Assembly: GCA_900542015.1 (NCBI GenBank)
Contig: UQLY01000005.1
Span: 149,146-213,145 of the forward strand
DNA: 64,000 bases
From: an uncultured Lachnospiraceae bacterium
GTDB lineage: Bacteria; Bacillota; Clostridia; Lachnospirales; Lachnospiraceae
Direction of reading: 5' to 3'
Shown one piece after another: positions 17,028 through 26,252 of this stretch (position 1 is its first letter; each line of letters begins with the position of its first letter). Below the pieces are notes generated by a model. That model worked only from the letters and a program-made list of their open reading frames with translations, ran no database searches and was not told where the DNA came from. Both the position numbers and the translations under genes were made by a program.

Positions 17028-17432
17028 ATGTCAGCAAAAACCGAAACAGAGGTAATGATCGGCGGAAAGGTATTTACTTTAAGCGGAAATGAAAGCGAAG
17101 AGTATCTGCAGAGAGTTGCCATTTATATCAACAATAAACTTGCGGAATACAATAAAATCGAGAATTTCAGGAAACAGTCTGTAGATTACAAAAACGTGCT
17201 GTTGCAGTTGAATATTGCGGACGATTATTTTAAGGCAAAAAAGAAAATTTCCAATCTGGAAGAAGAGTTGGAGCGCAAAGAAAAGGAGCTGTACGATTTA
17301 AAGCACGAGCTGATCGCCAGCCAGATCAAACTGGAAAGCACGGAAAAGACGATGAAATCCATGCAGACGGAGATCAATGAGGGGACAAAAAGGATTGTGC
17401 GTCTGGAAGCGGAGCTGAAAGGCGGCAAGTGA
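17028..17432 (+). CDS. zapA: cell division protein ZapA
   Basis: 134 residues. The ZapA head is at about 5-85 (IGGKVFTLSGNESEEYLQRV...IAIYINNKL type) and a long coiled coil follows (about 75-134, with regular EEELERKEKEL heptads). It binds and bundles FtsZ at the division site. ATG 17028, with GGGAGAGAG upstream, is chosen; the reading frame is open further left but the promoter occupies that stretch. Single gene with its own promoter and terminator. Confidence 0.88.
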   Translation: MSAKTETEVMIGGKVFTLSGNESEEYLQRVAIYINNKLAEYNKIENFRKQSVDYKNVLLQLNIADDYFKAKKKISNLEEELERKEKELYDLKHELIASQIKLESTEKTMKSMQTEINEGTKRIVRLEAELKGGK

Positions 17433-17454
17433 TAATCGGATGTAAGTACATAAA

Positions 17455-17496
17455 AGAGGGTTGTTGTGATCTCAAGTTGCAACAGCCTTTTTCTTT
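17455..17496 (+). terminator. terminator after zapA
   Basis: AGGGTTGTTG pairs with CAACAGCCT across a short loop, followed by TTTTTCTTT. One imperfect position in the stem. Confidence 0.6.
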
Positions 17497-17512
17497 AGAA
17501 TAGGAGTTTCTG

Positions 17513-19777
17513 GTGGGAAAAGTAGAATTGTTGGCGCCGGCAGGAGATATGACCTGCTTTCGCGCCGCCGTCAACGCGGGAGCGGACGCGGTATATCTGG
17601 GCGGAGAGGCATACGGGGCGCGAGCCTATGCTTCCAATTTCACAAAGGACGAACTGTGCGGGGCGATACGCTATGCACATTTATTCGGCGTAAAGGTTTA
17701 TCTGACCGTCAATACCCTCGTAAAGGAACGGGAGCTGGACGGGCTGTGCGGTTTTATCGCGCCTTTTTACGAAGCGGGGCTGGACGGCGTCATCGTGCAG
17801 GATTTCGGCGTTTTGAAGCTGTTGAAGGAAAATTTTCCGGGCTTACCCCTCCATGGCAGCACCCAGATGTGCGTGACGGGCAAATACGGCGCGAAGCTTT
17901 TAAAAAATTACGGCGTCTGCAGAGTGGTTCCAGCAAGAGAGCTTTCTCTGGAAGAGATCAGAGAAATCAAATCGGAAACGGGAATGGAAATCGAAACGTT
18001 TATTCACGGCGCCATGTGTTATTCCTATTCGGGACAGTGCCTGTTCAGCAGCTTTTTGGGCGGCAGGAGCGGAAACAGGGGGCGGTGCGCCGGTCCCTGC
18101 AGGCTGCCCTATTCGGCTTTCGGCAAAAAGGAGGTCTATCCTTTAAGCCTCAAGGATCTGTGCGCCCTGCCTGTTTTGGAGGAGCTCATGGACGCCGGAA
18201 TCGATTCCTTTAAAATCGAAGGCAGAATGAAAAACGCTTATTATGTGGCGGGCGTGACCTCCGTTTACCGGAAATATATCGACCTTTACGAAGCCGCCAA
18301 AGCGGGCGGCGCAAAATACCGGGTAGATGAAGCGGATCTGGAAATCCTGCGGAAATTGTATGTCCGGACCGAATTGGAGACGGGGTATTATCACCGCCAC
18401 AACGGACCGGAATTGGTTACGTTGCAAAAGCCGGGGTATTTATCCGCTGACGAGAAAGAATTTGCATGGATCAGGGAACGTTTCCTGGAAACGGACCGTA
18501 AGATAGAGCTGGAATGCGAACTGAAGGTCCGGGCGGGCGAAGCGCTGCGCCTTTCTGTATGGGACCGCAGCGGGAGAATCGTTGAAAAATCCGGACAGTT
18601 TCCAATTGAGCGGGCGTTGAATCGCCCAACGACAACGGAGGACTTAAAAAAGCAGTTGTCAAAGACCGGGAATACACCGTTTCTTTTTCAGCGCATTTCG
18701 GTTATAATGGATGAGGATGTGTTTATTCCGGTTAAAGAAATCAACGAGCTTCGCAGACAGGCATTAGAGGAGATGAAGCTTCTCATGACCGCCGTTACCG
18801 GACGGGCGGATACCGTTAGGCCGGAAAGAATGCCGCAGGGCGCGGCGCAGGCGGACGGACCTGGGGGTAAAACGACTCAAACCAGAATCGCCGTTACCAC
18901 AGCGGAGCAGTTTCAGACCGTTCTTTCCTTTGCAAAGGAAAAAGAAACGGCGGGCGTTATGCCGGAAACGGATATTGCGGGAATTGAAATTCACTTCCGG
19001 CTTCTGGAGCATCTGGAAGAACTATCCTGCGCCGCGTTCGGGACTGATGCGGCAAAGAATGCGGCTGCGGTCCCTCTGTATTTATGTTTGCCGCGGACGT
19101 TTCGGAAACGGGCGGCGGATTATTGCGACCGTTTTCTGACAGACGAACGGCTGCGGCGGTTTTCCGGCTTTTACTGCGGAAATCCGGACGCTTTGGAATA
19201 TATGGTGCAAAGGCTTGCAAAAGCGGGCATTGCAGGCGGGGAAAAGGAAATTTTTACGGATTACAGTTTCTATACCTGCAATACGGAGGCGCTTTCTTTC
19301 CTTTCACAGCTTCAAAGCATGGGAAAGCAGTACCGGATCAGCGGCTTCGTGGGGTCTTATGAATTGAACCGGCATGAATGGGAAGATCTGGTAAAGGGCT
19401 GTCACAGACGCGGTCTGGATCATTTGAAAAAAGAATATCTCGTATACGGACATATTCCGTTTATGCAGACGGCGGGCTGTGTGAAGAAGACCTTCGGCAG
19501 GTGCGACGGACAAAATACGGTCACGTATTTAAAGGACCGGATGGGAAAAACGCTTCCCGTGATGAATTTTTGCCGGATCTGTGAAAATACGGTATATAAC
19601 GGCGTGCCCCTGTCGCTGTACCGGGAGCGGGCGCAGATCGTCTGCGATTATGAGAGGATTTGTTTTACAATAGAGGACGCCGCTTCCACCGAAGCGGTGC
19701 TTGGCAGCTTTTTGCTTGGGGAGCCGTACTCTTTGGATGAGTTTACAAAGGGGCATTTTAAGAAAGGTATCGAATAG
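17513..19777 (+). CDS. peptidase U32 family protein with DUF3656-type extension
   Basis: 754 residues. The N-terminal TIM-barrel U32 core starts KVELLAPAGDMTCFRAAVNAGADAVYLG in pieces typical of the family, with the conserved segment FIHGAMCYSYSGQC and the cysteine-rich RGRCAGPCR near 190-200. A late cysteine cluster (CVKKTFGRCDG, CRIC near 650-690) suggests an iron-sulfur site. U32 proteins include the tRNA/rRNA hydroxylation factors TrhP and RlhA, so RNA modification is at least as likely as proteolysis. GTG start with TAGGAG 6 bases upstream. Followed directly by a SEDS gene. Confidence 0.85.
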   Translation: MGKVELLAPAGDMTCFRAAVNAGADAVYLGGEAYGARAYASNFTKDELCGAIRYAHLFGVKVYLTVNTLVKERELDGLCGFIAPFYEAGLDGVIVQDFGVLKLLKENFPGLPLHGSTQMCVTGKYGAKLLKNYGVCRVVPARELSLEEIREIKSETGMEIETFIHGAMCYSYSGQCLFSSFLGGRSGNRGRCAGPCRLPYSAFGKKEVYPLSLKDLCALPVLEELMDAGIDSFKIEGRMKNAYYVAGVTSVYRKYIDLYEAAKAGGAKYRVDEADLEILRKLYVRTELETGYYHRHNGPELVTLQKPGYLSADEKEFAWIRERFLETDRKIELECELKVRAGEALRLSVWDRSGRIVEKSGQFPIERALNRPTTTEDLKKQLSKTGNTPFLFQRISVIMDEDVFIPVKEINELRRQALEEMKLLMTAVTGRADTVRPERMPQGAAQADGPGGKTTQTRIAVTTAEQFQTVLSFAKEKETAGVMPETDIAGIEIHFRLLEHLEELSCAAFGTDAAKNAAAVPLYLCLPRTFRKRAADYCDRFLTDERLRRFSGFYCGNPDALEYMVQRLAKAGIAGGEKEIFTDYSFYTCNTEALSFLSQLQSMGKQYRISGFVGSYELNRHEWEDLVKGCHRRGLDHLKKEYLVYGHIPFMQTAGCVKKTFGRCDGQNTVTYLKDRMGKTLPVMNFCRICENTVYNGVPLSLYRERAQIVCDYERICFTIEDAASTEAVLGSFLLGEPYSLDEFTKGHFKKGIE

Positions 19778-19779
19778 CG

Positions 19780-21114
19780 ATGGCATTGGTAATATCGGAT
19801 TTATCTAAATATGTGATTGCAGTGTTTATGGCGATTTTTACTTATGAGTCGTTTGCCGCGCTGCGCGGACATAATGAAGAGAAAAAGGAGGGTATTTATA
19901 CCCGCCAGATTATCTGCATGTTTATTGTGCATTTTGTATCCTTTGCGGCGATATGCCTGGAAACCAGCGATCTGACTTATATTATATTTTACGGTTTTCA
20001 GCAAATTTTACTGTTTGCGACGATCGCCCTGTTTCGAGCCGTTTATAAGGATGCGGGAAAGCTTTTGCTCAACAACATGTGTATGTTGCTTGCGATCGGC
20101 TTTGTGATTTTGACAAGGCTTGATTTTGATAAGGCGCTCCGGCAGTTTAAAATTGTTACGCTTTCTCTTGTAATCGGTATTTTTATTCCTTATCTGATCC
20201 GGAAATTCAGGTTCCTGGAAAAATTCACATGGATATTCGGTCTGGCGGGAGCCCTTGCCCTGACGGTGGTTTTGGTGCTGGGCGCAGTTACCAACGGATC
20301 GAAGATTTCCTATTCCATCGGCGGTTATACCTTCCAGCCTTCGGAATTTGTCAAGATTCTGTTTGTCTTTTTTGTCGCCGGGATGTTTGCAAAATCCAAG
20401 AGCTTTTCGCAGGTGGTCATTACGACGATTGTCGCCGCGTTCCATGTGATTGTGCTGGTGCTTTCTAAGGATCTGGGAAGCGCGCTGATTTTCTTTGTGG
20501 TTTATGTGGCGATGGTTTTTGTGGCGACCAAAAACTATTTTTATCTGATTGTAGGCGTTTTGTGCGGCTGCGGCGCGGGTATTGTGGCGACCAAAATCTT
20601 CGCCCATGTCAGAGTCCGGATACAGGCATGGAAAGATCCGTGGACTTATATCGACGGCTCCGGTTACCAGATTACCCAGTCGTTATTTGCCATCGGTACG
20701 GGCGGATGGTTCGGCATGGGGCTGTTTCAGGGTGATCCCACGTCGATCCCCTATGTGGAAGCCGATTTTATTTTTTCGGCGATTGCAGAGGAGCTGGGGG
20801 TATTTTTCAGCATCTGTCTGATTCTGGTATGCGTCAGTTGTTTTATCGCCTTTATGAATGTGGCGATGCGTTTCAAAAACGAATATTACAGGCTGATAGC
20901 CGTAGGGCTTGCCGTTACTTATATTTTTCAGATATTCCTGACAGTCGGAGGAGGGACGAGACTGATCCCCTTGACGGGCGTTACGCTTCCGCTGGTAAGC
21001 TACGGCGGTAGCAGCGTGCTTTCTACGATTATCATGTTCTGCATCATTCAGGGATTGTATTGCATCAGGGCAGAGGAAGGAGAGCGGGATGGCAAAAAAG
21101 AAGCGGCAGAATGA
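19780..21114 (+). CDS. SEDS-family peptidoglycan polymerase (FtsW/RodA/SpoVE type)
   Basis: 444 residues with about ten or more membrane helices. SEDS signatures are present: FQPSEFVKILFV (about 187-198), SKDLGSALIF, the loop ending EADFIFSAIAEELG with the family Asp and Glu, and TGVTLPLVSYGGSS near 407-420. It polymerises glycan strands from lipid II with the adjacent class B PBP. The N-terminal extension of about 70 residues before the usual core adds helices. Starts 2 bases after the U32 stop; the 3' end overlaps the PBP gene by 26 bases, implying coupled synthesis of the pair. Confidence 0.9.
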   Translation: MALVISDLSKYVIAVFMAIFTYESFAALRGHNEEKKEGIYTRQIICMFIVHFVSFAAICLETSDLTYIIFYGFQQILLFATIALFRAVYKDAGKLLLNNMCMLLAIGFVILTRLDFDKALRQFKIVTLSLVIGIFIPYLIRKFRFLEKFTWIFGLAGALALTVVLVLGAVTNGSKISYSIGGYTFQPSEFVKILFVFFVAGMFAKSKSFSQVVITTIVAAFHVIVLVLSKDLGSALIFFVVYVAMVFVATKNYFYLIVGVLCGCGAGIVATKIFAHVRVRIQAWKDPWTYIDGSGYQITQSLFAIGTGGWFGMGLFQGDPTSIPYVEADFIFSAIAEELGVFFSICLILVCVSCFIAFMNVAMRFKNEYYRLIAVGLAVTYIFQIFLTVGGGTRLIPLTGVTLPLVSYGGSSVLSTIIMFCIIQGLYCIRAEEGERDGKKEAAE

Positions 21115-22594
21115 AGCCGGGGAAATAGAAATCGATAAAAAGACAGAAAAAAAAGAAAAGAAGAAAAAGAAAAAGCAAAGAAACAGGGAACTGTGGATCG
21201 TGACGTACTTCTTTATCGTTGTCATGCTGGCGGTCATCGGGCACGAGATCTATTTTATCGTCGCCGAGAGCGAAACGGCAATTAACAATTCCTATAACCC
21301 GAGACAGGAGCTGATGGCGCAGAAAAATATCCGCGGGCAGATTCTGTCGGCGGACGGGGAAACGCTGGCTCAGACCGTGCGCGGAGAAGACGGGCAGGAG
21401 GAACGGGTATATCCGTATGCCAATCTTTTTTCCCACGTAGTGGGGTATTCCACAAAAGGAAAGACCGGCATCGAATACCTTGGGAACATGTCTTTGCTGA
21501 CGTCCAACGCCTCCATCGGGGAAAAAATCCAAAATGAGATATCATCCCAGAAAAATATCGGGGACAATGTGGTAACCACTTTGAATGTGGACGTACAAAG
21601 AGCGGCTTATGAGGCGCTGGGCGCTTATGACGGGGCGATTATCGTGACGGAGCCGGATACGGGCAGGATTATCGCCATGGTTTCCAAACCCGATTACGAT
21701 CCCAACGAAATCGCGGATATCTGGGACGAACTGGTCAACGATTCCGACAGCAGCGTATTGCTCAACCGCGCGACCCAGGGACTTTACCCCCCGGGCTCTA
21801 CTTTTAAGATTGTTACGGCGCTCGCCTATTACAGGCAGAACAATCAGGATGTGTCGGGATACCATTATCAGTGTAACGGTTTCTTTACCTATAACGGCGA
21901 CCGTATCAACTGTTACCACGGTTCCAGCCACGGAAGTCTGGATTTTAAGACCAGTTTTGAAAAATCCTGCAATTCTTCCTTTGCAAATATCGGGCTCTCC
22001 CTGGATCTGTCCGGTCTGGAAGATACCTGTGAGGATCTGCTTTTTAATCAAAAACTGCAGCTTCCCTACGCTGCGTCCCAGGGCAGTTACGTACTGGGCA
22101 CGGAGGCGGGTTCCTACGATATCATGCAGACCTCCATCGGACAGGGAAAAACACAGATGTCTCCGCTGCAGCTGAATATGATTACGGGTGCGATCGCCAA
22201 CGAGGGAGTTGCGATGACGCCTTATCTGATTGACCGGATTGAAAATTATAACGGTTCTACGGTAAAGCAGTATGCTCCGGAAAAATATGCGACGCTGATG
22301 ACGGCGGACGAGGCGGCGTTTTTGACGGATCTGATGGTCGGAGTCGTGGAAAACGGCACGGCGACCAAGTTGAGAGGGCTGGATTATACGGCGGCGGGAA
22401 AGACCGGCTCCGCGGAGTACAGCCAGGATAAATCGGACAGCCATGCGTGGTTTACCGGTTTTGCCCCGGCGGATGATCCGCAGGTGTGCGTAACGATTAT
22501 TGTAGAGGGCGCCGGATCGGGAGGCGAATATGCGGTTCCCATTGCAAGGAGGGTGTTTGACGCATATTTTTCCGGCGTCGGAACAGCCAAATAA
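21089..22594 (+). CDS. class B penicillin-binding protein (transpeptidase)
   Basis: 501 residues: a highly charged cytoplasmic tail (residues 10-31 almost all Lys/Glu/Arg), one membrane anchor (about 36-57), pedestal, and transpeptidase domain with the three active-site motifs S237-TFK, S293-CN and K438-TG. It cross-links peptidoglycan, paired with the overlapping SEDS gene. No PASTA domains and a shorter pedestal than FtsI or PBP2 of rods, so I do not assign it to division or elongation. The extreme lysine run in the tail is unusual. Confidence 0.9.
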   Translation: MAKKKRQNEAGEIEIDKKTEKKEKKKKKKQRNRELWIVTYFFIVVMLAVIGHEIYFIVAESETAINNSYNPRQELMAQKNIRGQILSADGETLAQTVRGEDGQEERVYPYANLFSHVVGYSTKGKTGIEYLGNMSLLTSNASIGEKIQNEISSQKNIGDNVVTTLNVDVQRAAYEALGAYDGAIIVTEPDTGRIIAMVSKPDYDPNEIADIWDELVNDSDSSVLLNRATQGLYPPGSTFKIVTALAYYRQNNQDVSGYHYQCNGFFTYNGDRINCYHGSSHGSLDFKTSFEKSCNSSFANIGLSLDLSGLEDTCEDLLFNQKLQLPYAASQGSYVLGTEAGSYDIMQTSIGQGKTQMSPLQLNMITGAIANEGVAMTPYLIDRIENYNGSTVKQYAPEKYATLMTADEAAFLTDLMVGVVENGTATKLRGLDYTAAGKTGSAEYSQDKSDSHAWFTGFAPADDPQVCVTIIVEGAGSGGEYAVPIARRVFDAYFSGVGTAK

Positions 22595-22624
22595 TAAAAA
22601 TCGTGAAATTGGCTATCTTTTTTT
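22585..22624 (+). terminator. terminator after the PBP gene
   Basis: AGCCAA (22585-22590, inside the last codons) and TTGGCT (22609-22614) form a stem with an 18-base loop, followed by seven T. Confidence 0.5.
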
Positions 22625-22672
22625 GAAAAATTGTTGTAAAATAGTGGTAATTTACTGAAGGAGGGTTTTGTG

Positions 22673-23560
22673 ATGTTTGATCAAATATTCGGCAATTATT
22701 TGGTTCACGCAGGACGTTTAACAAAGGAGCAGCTTGCAGAAGTGATTGCACATGAGAGCACGGTGAGAGTAAAACTGGGGTTGATCGCCGTTGCAGAGAA
22801 ACTGATGACCAAAGAACAGACGGACGAAGTCAATCAGCTACAGGCAATCATGGACAAGCGGTTTGGAGATATTGCAGTTGAAAAGGGGTATCTGACGGAA
22901 GAACAGGTCGGACAGCTTTTGAAAAAACAGGGTAATATTTATATGATTTTTGTCCAGACCTTAATTGATAAGGGCTTTATGACGTTGGAAGAGATTGACG
23001 AGGCGCTCAACGCCTACCAGCAACAGCAGGGCTTTACCCATTCCGATATGGACGATCTGGTCAGCGGAGACGTGGAAAGAACCGTTAAGCTGTTTTTACC
23101 CGCCAATACGGAATTGAACGACCGGCTCTGCGGCATTGCGGCAAGGACGCTTTTGCGCGTGATCAATTCTTCCGCCTACGTATCCAAGGCATATCTGGTA
23201 GACGAGTTATCCGCGGACAACTTCGCAATGCAGGCTTTGGAAGGGGACCACAGGATCGTTTCCGGCTTTGCGGGATCGGGAGACAGCCTGCTTGCCATTG
23301 CCGTACCTTTTGCGGAAGAGGAATTTGAAAGCGTGGATATGGACGCTTTGGATGCGGTAGGAGAATTTACCAACTGCATTAACGGTCTGTTTGCGACGGA
23401 TTTATCTGCGGAAGGCGTTGACATTGATATGCTCCCTCCCGAATTTTATGAAAATCCCGTTGTAATCAAAGGAAAGCGGTTTTGCGTATTTCCCATTGCC
23501 ATCGGCGACGCGGTTGTAAATTTCGTTTTATCTGTAGATTCTGATATTTCTGTCAATTAG
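22673..23560 (+). CDS. CheX-like protein with GspE/MshEN-type N-terminal repeats
   Basis: 295 residues. The N-terminal 120 residues hold about four repeats of the form (K/R)xGxxxxxxGxLTxEQxxxxLxxQ, best in RFGDIAVEKGYLTEEQ near 61-76; this resembles the GspE/MshEN N-domain, some members of which bind cyclic di-GMP. Residues about 130-295 look like the CheX/CheC-type phosphatase fold (DALDAVGEFTNCINGLFAT, then PVVIKGKRFCVFPIAIGD). A CheY is next, so dephosphorylation of that CheY is plausible. ATG 22673, 7 bases after GAAGGAGGG, is preferred to GTG 22670. No other chemotaxis gene is near. Confidence 0.72.
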   Translation: MFDQIFGNYLVHAGRLTKEQLAEVIAHESTVRVKLGLIAVAEKLMTKEQTDEVNQLQAIMDKRFGDIAVEKGYLTEEQVGQLLKKQGNIYMIFVQTLIDKGFMTLEEIDEALNAYQQQQGFTHSDMDDLVSGDVERTVKLFLPANTELNDRLCGIAARTLLRVINSSAYVSKAYLVDELSADNFAMQALEGDHRIVSGFAGSGDSLLAIAVPFAEEEFESVDMDALDAVGEFTNCINGLFATDLSAEGVDIDMLPPEFYENPVVIKGKRFCVFPIAIGDAVVNFVLSVDSDISVN

Positions 23561-23573
23561 GGAGGATATAAAA

Positions 23574-23933
23574 GTGGCTAACATTTTGATTGTGGATGAT
23601 TCAAGGACGTCCCGTAAAATTTTAAGAGCAATTCTGGAAGAAAACGGTCACACGGTCGTTGACGAAGCTGTCAACGGACAGGAAGGCGTGCAAAAGTTTC
23701 AGGCGTGCAAGCCGGATATTGTGACCATGGATATTACCATGCCCGTCTTGGACGGTATGGAAGCGCTGAAGATGATCAAGGCGTTAAATTCCGACGTGAA
23801 GGTCATTATGGTCACGGCGGCAGGACAAAAAAATAAAATGATCGATTGTATCAAGCTCGGTGCCGACGAGTTTTTAACAAAACCCTTTGATAAAGCGGAA
23901 ATTGTGTCTGTAGTTGCAAAGCTGGCAAAATAG
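23574..23933 (+). CDS. CheY-like single-domain response regulator
   Basis: 119 residues, receiver domain only. The acidic pocket is D8-D9, the phosphorylation site D53 (VTMDITMP), switch Thr81 (VTAAG) and K103 (TKPF). No output domain, so it acts by protein contact. GTG start with GGGAGG upstream, 14 bases after the CheX-like gene; the two clearly form a unit. The cognate kinase is not in this window. Confidence 0.9.
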   Translation: MANILIVDDSRTSRKILRAILEENGHTVVDEAVNGQEGVQKFQACKPDIVTMDITMPVLDGMEALKMIKALNSDVKVIMVTAAGQKNKMIDCIKLGADEFLTKPFDKAEIVSVVAKLAK

Positions 23934-23980
23934 ATGTATGATGTTACTTGATCAATTTACACCCGACAGGAGGAATTGCA

Positions 23981-24433
23981 ATGATCGAAGCAACGAGCTG
24001 TGGCGGGGTGGTTATTTTCAGAGGGAAAATTCTTCTTTTGTATAAAAATTTCAAGAACAAATATGAAGGATGGGTTTTGCCGAAAGGAACTGTTGAGGAC
24101 GGCGAGGAATACGCGGAGACGGCGCTGAGGGAAGTGCTGGAGGAAACCGGTTCCAAAGCTACGATTATCAAGTACATCGGAAAAAGTGAATATTCGTTCC
24201 ATGTGCCGGAAGATACCGTATCCAAAGAGGTTCACTGGTATTTGATGATGGCGGACAGTTACTACAGCAAACCACAACGCGAGGAACACTTTGTTGATTC
24301 CGGATTTTATAAGTATCACGAAGCATATCATCTGTTGAAATTCAGCAATGAAAAACAGATTCTGGAGAGGGCTTACAGTGAATATCTGGATTTAAAAAAA
24401 GGAAATTTGTGGGGAAACAAGAAATACTTTTAG
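23981..24433 (+). CDS. NUDIX hydrolase
   Basis: 150 residues. A complete Nudix box lies at about residues 36-58 (GTVEDGEEYAETALREVLEE then TG), with all catalytic Glu and Arg in place. N-terminal TSCGGVVIFRGKILLLYK is typical of Ap4A hydrolase-like or mutT-like members; substrate not determinable. AGGAGG lies 5 bases before ATG 23981, which settles the start against TTG 23948. Ends in a strong terminator. Confidence 0.88.
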   Translation: MIEATSCGGVVIFRGKILLLYKNFKNKYEGWVLPKGTVEDGEEYAETALREVLEETGSKATIIKYIGKSEYSFHVPEDTVSKEVHWYLMMADSYYSKPQREEHFVDSGFYKYHEAYHLLKFSNEKQILERAYSEYLDLKKGNLWGNKKYF

Positions 24434-24440
24434 AGAACTT

Positions 24441-24463
24441 AGGAAGGCAATGCCTTCCTTTTT
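24441..24463 (+). terminator. terminator after the NUDIX gene
   Basis: AGGAAGG / CCTTCCT stem with a CAATG loop and five T. Confidence 0.8.
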
Positions 24464-24500
24464 CGTACTGCATATGTTAAACTGTTAGTTAGGTGAAGTT

Positions 24501-24845
24501 ATGCACATTTATAATAAGCTGTATTGTGATGCGGAGACAGAGCCGCAAAAGAGAAAAATCATACGCAAGATCAAATACCGCGCCGGGCTGGGAGATATTT
24601 ATGTGATTGCCGTTTCCGACGGAGCGGATTATTTCGACCTGATTCCCGGATATGTATTGAAGCAGAAGGCGTATCCCATGAAAGACATACATATTGTAGG
24701 GCTCGCGTCGGGCTACGAGAGCGCTTTGGAGCTGGTGCAGCAAATGATTGCGGATTTTTCAAAGCATTATGAAACCTATCGGTTTAAAAATTCCTTCCTG
24801 CAGGAAAAAGAAATGAATTTTACCGGCTATCATAGGAAATATTAA
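24501..24845 (+). CDS. conserved-looking hypothetical protein, 114 aa
   Basis: No family recognised. A soluble 114-residue protein with the start MHIYNKLYCDAE, then a mixed alpha/beta body (GDIYVIAVSDGADYFDLIPGY, then DIHIVGLASGYESALELVQQ) and a basic C-terminus. Codon use matches the neighbours, and it ends 2 bases before the DUF2953 gene, so it is likely co-transcribed with the ytfI/ytfJ-like pair. A role in sporulation is suggested only by this position. Confidence 0.75.
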   Translation: MHIYNKLYCDAETEPQKRKIIRKIKYRAGLGDIYVIAVSDGADYFDLIPGYVLKQKAYPMKDIHIVGLASGYESALELVQQMIADFSKHYETYRFKNSFLQEKEMNFTGYHRKY

Positions 24846-24847
24846 AT

Positions 24848-25768
24848 ATGGAAATAGTGTTATTGATATTAAAGATAATAGGGATTGTACTGCTTGCCGT
24901 GCTGGGGCTTTTACTCCTGCTTATCCTGATAGTCGTATTTTTTCCGGTCTCATACAGGATCAACGCTTCCTATCAGGAGACGCTGACGGCGAAGGTAAAG
25001 GTTTCCTGGCTGTTTCATTTTGTTTCTGTTACTCTTGATTACGGCGAAAAGGGAAAGCGCTGCATACTGCGCCTGTTGGGAATCCCCCTTACGGATTTTC
25101 TGAACCCAAAGCCCAAAAAAGAAAAGAAAAAGGGCAAAAAGAAGAAAAGGCGGGCGGCAAAGAAACGAAACACCCGAAAGAAGCAGGATGCTCAAAGGCA
25201 GGATGCTCAAAGAAAACCCGACACGCAGCCGGACCCGGGAATGAAAAAAGAACCACCCCCAAAGGAAGCGCCTCCACAGCAGAAAAACATTGCTGATTGG
25301 TTTGCAAAGCTGATCCGCTTTCCGGCAAGACTGTTGGAGGTTTTAAAAGGCATTTTGCAAAAGTGCAGGGATTTATGGAATAAAGGCGTCCATATCAGGG
25401 AAAAGCTGGCAAAATGGCTGGAAGTGCTCCAAAGAGAGCGGACGAAGATAGCGGTAGGAAAGGCGAAACGTCAGATTGTCCGCCTGTTGAAACAGATCCT
25501 GCCGCGCAAATGGAACGCTTATGTGGAGTTCGGATTTGACGATCCCGCCGTGACGGGGCAGATTTTAGGATATTACTGGATGTTAATCGGCGTGTGGGGC
25601 GGACATTTTATCTGCGTCCCGGATTTTGAACACAAAGTCTTTTCCGGCAATATAGAGGCGAAGGGGCGCATTCAGGTATTTCAACTGATTTATGCCGCAT
25701 ATCAGTTTATGTTTGACAAGGATCTTGTTTATTTAAGAAAATTAGGTTCGGAAATCGATTCAGAATAG
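24848..25768 (+). CDS. DUF2953 protein (YtfI-like)
   Basis: 306 residues: an N-terminal membrane helix (about 3-33), a short outside or inside domain (SYRINASYQETL), then a long low-complexity basic and Pro/Gln linker (residues about 85-145, with runs of Lys), and a C-terminal DUF2953 region (FGFDDPAVTGQILGYYWML...). In Bacillus the DUF2953 gene ytfI sits next to ytfJ (gerW), as here. Role in spores is inferred from this conserved pairing. Confidence 0.8.
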   Translation: MEIVLLILKIIGIVLLAVLGLLLLLILIVVFFPVSYRINASYQETLTAKVKVSWLFHFVSVTLDYGEKGKRCILRLLGIPLTDFLNPKPKKEKKKGKKKKRRAAKKRNTRKKQDAQRQDAQRKPDTQPDPGMKKEPPPKEAPPQQKNIADWFAKLIRFPARLLEVLKGILQKCRDLWNKGVHIREKLAKWLEVLQRERTKIAVGKAKRQIVRLLKQILPRKWNAYVEFGFDDPAVTGQILGYYWMLIGVWGGHFICVPDFEHKVFSGNIEAKGRIQVFQLIYAAYQFMFDKDLVYLRKLGSEIDSE

Positions 25769-25795
25769 CAGATGCACAATAAATGGAGGAAAAAG

Positions 25796-26200
25796 ATGAG
25801 CGAGAACAATTTTGGAAATGTAATTACTTCTTTGATGAAGGGAATGGAAACGTTTCTTTCCACAAAAACCGTAGTCGGAGAGCCTACGCAGGTGGGTGAT
25901 ACGATTATCCTGCCTCTCGTGGACGTTACCTTCGGCGTAGGCGCAGCCGCAAACGCCAACGAGCAGAAGAACCTTGGCGGCGGCGGGATGAGCGGAAAAA
26001 TGACGCCCAGCGCGGTGCTGGTAATCCGCAACGGACAGACAAGACTGGTCAATATCAAGAATCAGGATACGGTTACAAAAATCATCGATATGATCCCGGA
26101 TCTGGTGGACAAGTTTACTGCGCCCAAAGAGGATATGCAGGTAAGCGACGACGAAGCGGTGGATATCGCGTTTCCCGATGATGAGACGACCGGGCTGTAA
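25796..26200 (+). CDS. gerW: spore protein GerW/YtfJ family
   Basis: 134 residues. Family hallmarks: GKMTPSAVLVIRNGQ and a glycine-rich GAAANANEQKNLGGGGMSG stretch, preceded by VGEPTQVGDTIILPLVDVTFG. YtfJ/GerW is needed for normal L-alanine spore germination in Bacillus. ATG 25796, 5 bases after TGGAGGA, is chosen over 25772. This is direct evidence that the host lineage makes spores. Confidence 0.9.
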   Translation: MSENNFGNVITSLMKGMETFLSTKTVVGEPTQVGDTIILPLVDVTFGVGAAANANEQKNLGGGGMSGKMTPSAVLVIRNGQTRLVNIKNQDTVTKIIDMIPDLVDKFTAPKEDMQVSDDEAVDIAFPDDETTGL

Positions 26201-26252
26201 TGGTATATTTTTGTCATGAAAAAGCATATCTATTTATAAAGGTAAAAATAAA

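Noticed and set aside
20008..20607. 199-residue minus-strand ORF under the SEDS gene
   Set aside because: Lys/His/Asn-rich antisense reading of membrane helices; not a gene.
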